DNA from: Candidatus Burkholderia crenata
GTDB taxonomy: Bacteria; Pseudomonadota; Gammaproteobacteria; Burkholderiales; Burkholderiaceae
Direction: 5' to 3'
Assembly: GCA_001190015.1 (NCBI GenBank)
Contig: LGTG01000643.1
Span: forward strand, 39,017-103,016
Length of the DNA: 64,000 nt
Shown one piece after another: positions 58,701 through 64,000 of the stretch. Below the pieces are notes generated by a model. It was not told the DNA's origin. It ran no database searches and saw nothing but the letters and a program-made list of their open reading frames with translations. Positions within the stretch are counted from its first letter, which is position 1. Every line of letters starts with the position of its first letter. The position numbers and the translations under genes were made by a program.

Positions 58701-59537
58701 GCGGGCCGACACGGCCAGCCGAAACCGCATCTCGTTCTGGCCGTCCCAGCGACGGAAGTAAGCGATGATGGCCGCGCTTAACAACCGGGAAAGCGATACA
58801 CCCAGACGCTCTGCGGCCGCTTTCAGGCTCAGCCTGCCGGCCTCCGGAATAACTGCGCTTTCGGCGAAAGCGAGGAACGGCTCGCCGGACAACGGCAAAG
58901 GGGGTTCCGCCTTGGCTTGCAACGCGGCGCGCGCTTGCCAGAAGGCGCGGTCCACGGCAAATTGTTCGGACGCACGATAACGGACCTCATCATCGACGAT
59001 GGCGCTAGCGGTAGCGAAACGACATACTGGCAGTGGCAAATCCGAGCGCAGCGCGCGATACACCTCCGCCACGCGCTCGAGTAGCAGCACATAGCCCACC
59101 CCATCCATCACAATGTGATGATAGGCATGAAAGAATATATGATGCTCGTCGCTGAGACGAATCAGGCACCAACGAAACAGTGCGTCCGTTCTCATGTCGA
59201 CTGACTTAACGACCTGTGATCGCATGATCGACAGAGCCGTTGCCTCAGGGTTTGCCTCTGTCGAAACATCAATGAAATCTGGCACCCATTCGGCTAAATC
59301 TCGTTGATACTTGATCAGCCGCACGCCATCGTGGTGCAAATTGCACCGCAGCTCGCTTGCCTCCCTTGCAACGCAGTGCAAGGCACCCAAAAAATGGGGC
59401 CCATCCAGTGCTCCACGAAAATGGAGATACTCGGCGATGCAATTGGGATAATCCGCCGCGATTTTCTGAACCATCCATATATCCATTTGCATCAGCGATG
59501 CAGGTCGATGACGCTCAGGCAATTCAATACTGTTCAC
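55725..59537 (-). CDS. frsA: FrsA, free-standing C-A-PCP-TE NRPS for the side chain
   Basis: 1270 residues. The start is GTG 59537, with GGAG six bases upstream (…GTGGAGCGATC-GTG). Domains: starter C (8-430, HHIVMDGVG at 140-148), A (455-935, code D-A-M-L-V-G-A-V-C-K read as Leu), PCP (FFDLGGHS, Ser983) and TE (GWSLGG, Ser1114). It makes N-propionyl-hydroxyleucine and, from published work as I recall it, its TE transfers this unit to the hydroxyl of a ring hydroxyleucine by intermolecular transesterification rather than releasing an acid. A separate C-A-PCP-TE gene beside a second TE in FrsG fits that. It is the first gene of the operon, nearly identical to FrsD between about residues 118 and 990. 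Confidence 0.93.
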   Translation of the reverse strand: MNSIELPERHRPASLMQMDIWMVQKIAADYPNCIAEYLHFRGALDGPHFLGALHCVAREASELRCNLHHDGVRLIKYQRDLAEWVPDFIDVSTEANPEATALSIMRSQVVKSVDMRTDALFRWCLIRLSDEHHIFFHAYHHIVMDGVGYVLLLERVAEVYRALRSDLPLPVCRFATASAIVDDEVRYRASEQFAVDRAFWQARAALQAKAEPPLPLSGEPFLAFAESAVIPEAGRLSLKAAAERLGVSLSRLLSAAIIAYFRRWDGQNEMRFRLAVSARSEVTMQAPGYMAHALPLQASFTPHTSLADIVRQLDGEVRCMRPHIRYRAEDIVRDWASTGGVQGAQGPVINIMPFSYAFDFGECRVTSAHQLTVGLLNALEVAVHDRKIGDGLHIDLYAPQACGSPVQLQQHVRRLARFIEVATAVPQSPIDTLPWLDESERRQLLEEWSGNALDLGEITLAELFEVQATRQPNAVALEGPDERVSYGELDARANRLASHLQSLGVGPDVVVGVCLERSIDMVVAILGIAKAGAAYLPLAPDYPTERLAYMLTDSMAPVLLTESKQVERLPSYWGHLVKLDRLDLSGQASSAPARALRPDHLAYVIYTSGSTGQPKGVAVSHAGLAGLVKSQEERFAVAGPVRVLQFASLSFDAAVMEILMAFCSGGRLVLPAAGPLLGEQLEETLNRYAISHALIAPSALETVEAEVVPGLSTLVVGGETCSGATAASWSQGRRMVNAYGPTEATVCVTMSKPLSGSDKPKLGRPTLGAKLYVLDSTLQPVPVGVAGELYIAGRGLARGYYQRPGLTAERFVANPYGKGERLYRSGDLAHWSGEGELEYLGRVDQQLKIRGFRIEPGEIETVLCQHPQVREAVVVSRTNGRDTQLVGYVTIRGEVDGQALRRQVANWLPEYMVPAVVLVLEELPRLPNGKLDHQALPAPEYTGKRYQRPRNAQEEILCGLFAEVLEVGSVGIDDSFFDLGGHSLLATRLISRIRATMNIELSIRDLFECSSVASLSRHIVIGNQSWNPYEVLMPIRASGNRHPLFCIHPEGGLGWSYIGLALHLDHLQPIYTLQARGLDGVSKLASSIRDMAADYIQQIRTVQPDGPYHLLGWSLGGLVAQEMAVQLERADEKVALLAILDTFPIEILHDAMFGKQACAYDIFAQVVQDMHAMQIDEDRLKSMYQIGLNHMKITATFSSSHYRGDLLLFRSTIPYADDALMPQPETWSPYISGILEVHEVECTHMEMMQKDVTKVIGQILKSKLSKTAEK
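56575..59187 (-). repeat. ~2.6-kb near-identical C-A-PCP repeat, copy in frsA
   Basis: Partner of 51478-54090. The similarity stops sharply at both ends: at 59187 inside the C domain and at 56575 inside the PCP. Confidence 0.85.
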
Positions 59538-59648
59538 GATCGCTCCACATTAGCATCTATCGATAAGATAAATTTTGCGAAGATCACATCACAAACGACA
59601 TCGGTTCGACGGTAGAGCGGAGATAGATCCTTTTTCATGCCGCATTAC

Positions 59649-59677
59649 ATTATATCCGCCACCGCACTCATCAGGTT
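59649..59677 (-). promoter_or_regulatory. Candidate frsA promoter
   Basis: On the minus strand, TATAAT (59649-59654) lies 17 bp from AACCTG (59672-59677), a poor -35 match. It sits about 110 bp upstream of the frsA start. Weak support only. Confidence 0.25.
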
Positions 59678-59928
59678 GGCAATACACGATGCATGAAATT
59701 CTTTGAAAATAAAATCTCAGGCGAAGTTGAGCATACACATCCCAAGATCTTCGAAACAAAGAAAATTACAACTAAATCCTTCACATTGGAAGTAATTATA
59801 TCAAAATTAAAGTAAAAAAACTAGTTAGATAATCATCTATGTCGCGTACATCTATATGCAGAGTGAAGGAACCTCCTGCCCGACGTTTGAGAACCTGAAA
59901 ACCAAATATTGGGACATAAATTTCATAA

Positions 59929-59956
59929 TTGACAATATTCCAATTTATTATATAAT
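59929..59956 (+). promoter_or_regulatory. Consensus sigma-70-like promoter pointing away from frs
   Basis: TTGACA (59929-59934), a 16-bp spacer and TATAAT (59951-59956) give perfect hexamers on the plus strand. Reading rightward, it meets only broken elements. In such AT-rich DNA a chance match is possible. Confidence 0.35.
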
Positions 59957-60018
59957 ATTACGTTGCTTACTATTCCAGATAAAAATTTATGAATTTACAA
60001 ATCTAGCTTGATTGGTCG

Positions 60019-60075
60019 CGGTAGGAACGATGGTTACCCACCGCCCCCCGCACAGATCCGTACGTGCAGCACTAC
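60019..60075 (-). mobile_element. Group II intron 3' end remnant
   Basis: The minus strand reads GCACGTACGGATCTGTGCGG GGGGCGGTGGGTAAC, then TTCCTACCGCGACC, the pattern seen at the 3' end (domains V/VI) of many bacterial group II introns. No maturase frame adjoins it. Confidence 0.4.
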
Positions 60076-60372
60076 GGCACTCAATGTGATCGACCACATT
60101 TGTCGCGTTGTGGTGTTGGCTCAAATGTGGGCTTGTGGTGCCCGAGCCGCGATCCTGACGGGATCAGCCGGCTGCCCGCAGCGATTGAGGCATACACGTT
60201 CCTGCGGTGGGCGTTGGCCGGCGAGGTTGCGCAACTCTTGCACGGTGTCGGGCCTTAGCGGACACTGCCGTTGTTTGCAACCTTTGCCGAAAACGCTCAC
60301 GCTTTCGGAGATCACATCGACGTTGCCGATGGTCAGGTGGGCCACCTCGTCCACCCGCGCACCAGCATTGTG
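60076..60372 (-). pseudogene. Tyrosine recombinase (integrase) fragment
   Basis: The minus-strand frame reads MDEVAHLTIGNVDVISESVS, VFGKGCKQRQCPLRPDTVQE and LRNLAGQRPPQERVCLNRCG. This is the catalytic-domain start of XerC/D-type phage integrases, around the first catalytic Arg (GAR-x-DEV; the Arg lies just before this fragment) and the following Lys in the beta-hairpin (GKG-K-R). The later HxxR and Tyr blocks are absent. Confidence 0.6.
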
Positions 60373-60417
60373 AACCGCCCCGGGAACCGGGAATCGTGGA
60401 GGCTGGTTAGTTTAAGT

Positions 60418-60712
60418 TGATACTGGCACAGTAGCAATATTGCTGAGTTGCCGATATTAGTTTGCTTCAGCTTCTGAGGGCGGGATATAGCCGAGCGGTT
60501 CTATCAGCCGATGATGGTTGAACCAGGCCACCCATTCCAGTGTCGCCAGTTCGACGGACTCACGCGTTTTCCACGGCGCACGACGATGAATCAGTTCCGC
60601 CTTGTACAGGCCGTTGATCGTTTCAGCCATCGCGTTGTCGTAACTGTCTCCCCGGCTACCGACCGATGGTTCGATGCCTGCAGTCGTTCGCTGTAGCGAA
60701 TGCTGACGTAAG
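60418..60712 (-). pseudogene. IS3-family transposase OrfB, C-terminal fragment
   Basis: The minus strand reads GSRGDSYDNAMAETINGLYK, AELIHRRAPWKTRESVELAT and WVAWFNHHRLIEPLGYIPPS, the end of the integrase-like domain of IS3 OrfB with the catalytic Glu. A TAA interrupts EAN-*-YRQL near 60462. The N-terminal part is cut off by the IS21-like left end at 60714. Confidence 0.75.
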
Positions 60713-60713
60713 G

Positions 60714-62070
60714 TGTGAACGGCGGTCAGAAAGCGACGCCAAATGGCGGCGTCGATCAGAAATGCGAAACGATCTTGTGATCTTGTTCTGCAGAACGGTC
60801 TTTTGACGACCAGCAGAGGTGCCGATAAGCAGGTCTCGGGTGCGTCGGAAGGAGCACGAAGGGCGAGTGCAGACGTGCCCGGTGCAGCTCGTTTCTTAAG
60901 GGGGTGACGCAGGAGTCGGGATGTGGTAGAAGAAGGTTTTACCTACCGCCGAACACAAACAAGATCCGACACCGGCCCAAACTGCCAGGTTCATTCCGGT
61001 GTCGAACCCAACACGCGTACGACGGGGCACGGGTGTGCGCCAAGTATTGCACGCCACGTCAGCCCTGTCGATATCGGATCGGCATTGACGGGGATTCTCA
61101 ATGCCGACGTCAGGCCGACTGTTTGTATGCGTGTGCTGTCGGGCGCAGGTCATTGTTTGCCGCCGTTGCGATCGCGGCCAGATCTATTGCAATAGCGACT
61201 GCTCGGAGCTTTCCCGCCAATCCAGCATGCGCGGCCGGCCGCCGCTACCAGCGCAGCCACCATGGCCGCTTTGCCCACGCCGAAGGGATGCGCCGCTATC
61301 TTAGCCGCCAGAATAAAGTGCGCATCACGGTTCCGCCATGCCTGCCGCCAATGCTCTACTGGCACCGACTTCGACGACGTCGGCGGCCACATCACCGGCA
61401 CCCATCACCGCCGCACCTGTGCGGAGAGCATTGCCACTTCTGCAAATGCGTGTGTTCGGGCTTCGTACGCCTGGGGCCACTCGCCGTCGGGTCTTCCGTG
61501 ATGTTTGCATTCCTTACGCATTTCACAGGACATGACCCATGACCATCGGAACCGAACTTGAAGCACAGATCCTGCGCTACTACCACGTCGAGAAGTGGCG
61601 CTGTGGCACCATCGCGCGCCAGTTGCACGTGCGGCCGCACCGTCCAGCGCGTGCTGGCGCAGGACGGCCTGCCCCGTGCTGCGGCCCTCACAAATCGATG
61701 CCTACCTGCCATTCATCCATGAGACGCTGAAGAGGTTTCCTTCACTCACGGCCAGCCACCTGTATGCGATAGTCTATGAGTGGGGCTACCGCGGCGGTCA
61801 TCACCACTTCAGACACCTGGTTTTGCTTCATCGTCCACGCCCGGTGACCGAGGCGTACCTTCGGCTTCGCACCTTGCCAGGAGAACAAAGTCAATGCGAC
61901 TGGGGAAGTTTTGGCCACCTGCAGATCGGACTGGCGAGCCGGCCTCTGATGGCCTTTGTGATGGTTCCGTGGTCGCGGCAGATCTATCTGCGCTTCTTCC
62001 TCGATGCGCGTATGGACAGCTTCCTGGCCGGTCATGCCGGTGCCTTCTCGGCATGGTCCGGCGTCCCAAA
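60714..62070 (+). mobile_element. IS21-like element, left part
   Basis: The left end TGTGAACGGCGGTCAGAAAG (60714) matches that at 2702. The region up to 61540 is colinear with 2702-3478, including the Cys-rich small ORF (CVCCRAQVIVCRRCDRGQIY, frame lost after SSM). istA begins at 61539. The copy stops at 62070, where another IS terminus (TGTTAGCGGCTGTGCAAATT) abuts. Confidence 0.75.
61539..62070 (+). pseudogene. istA: IstA transposase, truncated and frameshifted
   Basis: It begins MTIGTELEAQILRYYHVEKW. A short deletion in the helix-turn-helix region (LHVRPHRPARAG) shifts the frame, which continues from 61673 as PSQIDAYLPFIHETLKRFPS to WGSFGHLQIGLASRPLMAFV and DSFLAGHAGAFSAWSGVP. The C-terminal two-thirds of the DDE domain are missing. 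Confidence 0.75.
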
Positions 62071-62875
62071 TGTTAGCGGCTGTGCAAATTCGACACTCAC
62101 TAACACAGGTAGTGGCCGGGAACACCGCGCCCAGCGCTTCAGGCATACCCTTCAGTCCGTCGGTGACCGCGATCAGGAACGTACCTTCAGGTCGCTGAAC
62201 ACCTTCATCCAGAACTTCGCACCCTCGGTGTTCTCGATCCACAGTCCCAAGATGTCCCGTGTGCCGTCTGGCAGGACGCCCAGCGCCAAAATAGATTGCC
62301 TTGTTGCGTACCAGCCCTTCCTCACGGATCTTGACGCGCAGCGCGTCGAAGAACACCAACCGGATACATCGGCTCAAGGGGGCGGCCCTGCCAAGTCGTC
62401 ACCTCGTCCATCACCGCATCGGTCACGGAACTGATGAACTCCGGCGACACTTCGGTGCCGTACTGCTCGGCCAGAAACCCCTGGATCTCGCGTACCGTCA
62501 TGCCACGGGCGTACATTGCGATGATCTTGTCGTCAAAGCCGGTGAAGCGCCGCTCGTGCTTAGGAATCAGGATCGGCGCAAAGCTGTCGTCGCGGTCGCG
62601 CGGAAGCTCCAGTCGCAGCGAGCCGTCGTCGGTCAGCACCGTCTTACCGCTCTTGCCGTTGCGATGGTTGATCGCGTCTTCGGGCCGCATAGCCCAGGTG
62701 ATGTCCGAGCTCGGCACCCAGCGCCCGCTCGATCAACGCCTTCTTGAATGCGGCCGAAGCGGCGTGCATCGCTTCAGCCGCCATGGGTCCCTTCACGAAC
62801 TGATCGATCAGTTCCTTCGGAATCGACGGCAACGCCGTCTGGGCATCCGGTGGCCGTCTTGAGTTTGCGTGGCAT
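62071..62875 (-). pseudogene. IS256-family (mutator) transposase, degenerate
   Basis: From ATG 62875 the minus strand gives, across frameshifts, LPSIPKELIDQFVKGPM, FKKALIERALGAELGHHLGY, then GSLRLELPRDRDDSFAPILI, KHERRFTGFDDKIIAMYARG, MTVREIQGFLAEQYGTEVSP, and further on FDALRVKIREEGLVRNKAIY and VTDGLKGMPEALGAVFPATT. These are the classic blocks of IS256 transposases, including the DG-KG region with a catalytic Asp. The C-terminal third is missing at about 62100, where a TGTTAGCGGC terminus lies. Confidence 0.8.
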
Positions 62876-63008
62876 ATATGCTCCTTGAGCTACATGTTAT
62901 GCCTTACACACAAAATTTATGACAGGCACACGCTCCAGGCCGCTCTCGCAAATACCAGCGCGAACGCCTTAGGTTCAAGCAGTCATTGCAACACCATCAT
63001 TTAGGTTG

Positions 63009-63134
63009 CAAATATTAACTCTTCAAACGCCTCGGCTCGTGTCTTCTAATCGAGGGCTTTGCGTGGTCTGCAATTAAGCGCGTTCGCAACTGCGTCGAGT
63101 TCTCGCTCGGAGTATCGACTAATGTCGGTGCCTT
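63009..63134 (-). pseudogene. IS30-family transposase C-terminal fragment
   Basis: The minus strand reads KGTDISRYSERELDAVANAL, NCRPRKALD-*-KTRAEAFEEL, the final block of IS30 transposases, with one premature stop. It is cut by the IS5-like element at 63135 and complements the IS30 relic at 10814, which lacks exactly this end. Confidence 0.7.
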
Positions 63135-64000
63135 TAGCAGGCTGTTGAAATTGGGTCCCGTGTAAGCGGGGTTTGAGGGACAAGCGTTATGGATATCGTG
63201 TTCATAATCTTTGGCGATGGATGCGATGCGCGGATTGGATGAGATGCAAAAATCTCTGTTTACTACGGTCAAGCTGGAGGATTTCGTCCCGGCGGATCAC
63301 CCGCTGAGACCAATTCGACTGCTGGTCAACGAAGCGTTGAAACGGCTCAACGGGCTGTTTGGCGTCATCTATGCCGATACCGGCCGTACCTCGATCGCAC
63401 CCGAGAAGCTGCTGCGTGCGCTGCTCCTGCAGGTGTTCTACTCGGTGCGCAGCGAGCGCATGCTGATGGAGCAGATGCGCTACAATTTGCTATTCTGCTG
63501 GTTCATTGGACTGTCGATCGAGGGACGCCGTGTGGGACCACTCGGTGTTCTCGAAGAACCGCGACCGGTTGCTCGAGCACGAAGTCGTGGAAGCGTTCTT
63601 CACCGAAGTCATGAGTCTGGCCGACAAACGGGGCTTGCTGTCCAGAGAGCATTTCTCGGTGGACGGTACGCTGATTCAGGCATGGGCGAGTCACAAGAAA
63701 TTCCGTGTGAAGGACGGCTCAGACGATGGACCACCGCCGCCAAGCAGCGGGCACAATGCCGACACGGACTGGAAGGGCAAGCGACGCAGCAACGATACGC
63801 ATGAGTCGAACACGGATCCGGATGCACGTCTATTCAAGAAGAGCAAAAAGAGTCCAGCCATCCTGTGCTACCATGGACACATCCTGATGGAGAACCGCTC
63901 GGGGCTGGAGGTCGGCGCCGCGGTCAGTTATGCAGACGGATTCGCGGAGCGCGCGAGCGCATTGCGGTTGCTTGACTGCGTGCCTGGCGGCCATGCGAAG
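63135..64000 (+). mobile_element. IS5-like element, runs off the window
   Basis: The left end TAGCAGGCTGTTGAAATT (63135) is followed by the transposase frame from 63211. A one-base insertion near 63523 (LSIEGRRVGPLG) shifts the frame; the original frame resumes downstream (KKSKKSPAILCYHGHILMEN, then VGAAVSYADGFAERASALRL to the window edge). It is the longest copy present and shows the region missing from the copy at 9898. Confidence 0.8.
63211..64000 (+). pseudogene. IS5-like transposase, frameshifted, partial
   Basis: It matches the copy at 9974 from GLDEMQKSLFTTVKLEDFVP onward. The frameshift near 63523 separates the N-terminal third from the DDE core (DGTLIQAWASHKKFRVKDGS in the restored frame). 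The C-terminus lies outside the window; 1951-2270 shows what it looks like. Confidence 0.7.

Larger units (their letters stand above)
59538..60018. promoter_or_regulatory. AT-rich leader region upstream of frsA
   Basis: This is 480 bp of strikingly AT-rich, non-coding sequence between the frsA GTG and the right-hand debris. It must contain the operon promoter. Candidate -10 hexamers (TATAAT) on the operon strand lie at 59649-59654 and about 59793-59799; neither has a convincing -35 at 17 bp. No operator palindrome or regulator gene is visible. Confidence 0.45.

Noticed and set aside
25253..59500. Many plus-strand open frames opposite the NRPS genes (for example 26167-26970, 36086-37015, 34289-34789), often Pro/Arg/Ser-rich
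   Set aside because: They are antisense shadows of high-GC NRPS coding sequence. They recur wherever the same A or NMT domain is repeated, lack ribosome sites, and match no family.
26000..59500. Near-identical NRPS tracts as assembly duplications
   Set aside because: Each copy has its own scattered differences and sits in a distinct module context matching the product. Long reads would still be worth checking.
60121..60354. Intact small integrase gene
   Set aside because: It holds only the first part of the catalytic domain; the HxxR and Tyr blocks are missing.
1..64000. tRNA, rRNA or riboswitch
   Set aside because: No cloverleaf, rRNA segment or known riboswitch core was recognised by eye. 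A covariance-model search would be decisive.

Overview
The window looks like part of a degenerating plasmid from a Burkholderia-type symbiont. The flanks are crowded with broken insertion sequences. The centre, about 23.7-59.5 kb, holds one intact minus-strand NRPS operon. I recognise it, from gene order and module content, as the frs cluster for FR900359, the Gq-inhibiting cyclic depsipeptide. That cluster is known from the Ardisia crenata leaf-nodule symbiont 'Candidatus Burkholderia crenata' and, in another form, from Chromobacterium vaccinii. The surrounding pseudogenes and Burkholderia-like IS relics favour the leaf symbiont. The main system is therefore a described one; novelty lies in details.

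Left part (1-23.6 kb): nested IS wreckage (IS5-like, IS4-like and IS21-like elements, a resolvase relic); a broken coiled-coil gene; an AT-rich stretch with about 15 iterons leading into an intact Rep_3 initiator (8003-9388); a parB cut by an IS; an IS30 relic; an intact lysA (12247-13482); a group II intron relic; small plasmid genes; a second, frameshifted replication-type gene; an intact parAB pair (18673-20909); and a chimeric IS5/IS4 relic. Two replication/partition sets suggest an old fusion of two plasmids.

Central part (23.7-59.5 kb, minus strand, transcribed frsA to frsH): frsA (C-A-PCP-TE), frsB (MbtH), frsC (malate-dehydrogenase-like), frsD (C-A-PCP), frsE (C-A-PCP-E-C-A/NMT-PCP), frsF (C-A-PCP-C-A/NMT-PCP), frsG (C-A-PCP-C-A/OMT/NMT-PCP-TE) and frsH (CmlA-type diiron hydroxylase). 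Read collinearly this gives N-acetyl-hydroxyleucine, phenyllactate, N-methyl-dehydroalanine (from Ser), Ala, N-methyl-Ala, hydroxyleucine and N,O-dimethyl-Thr, then macrolactonisation. FrsA builds the N-propionyl-hydroxyleucine side chain. FrsB supports the A domains, FrsC supplies the hydroxy acid and FrsH hydroxylates PCP-bound leucine.

Right part (59.5-64 kb): an AT-rich leader, a group II intron terminus, then integrase, IS3, IS21, IS256, IS30 and IS5-like fragments. Almost every gene outside the frs operon, rep, lysA and parAB is broken, while 36 kb of NRPS reading frames are open. This implies strong selection on the compound. Long, nearly identical DNA tracts inside the operon show recent module duplication or gene conversion.
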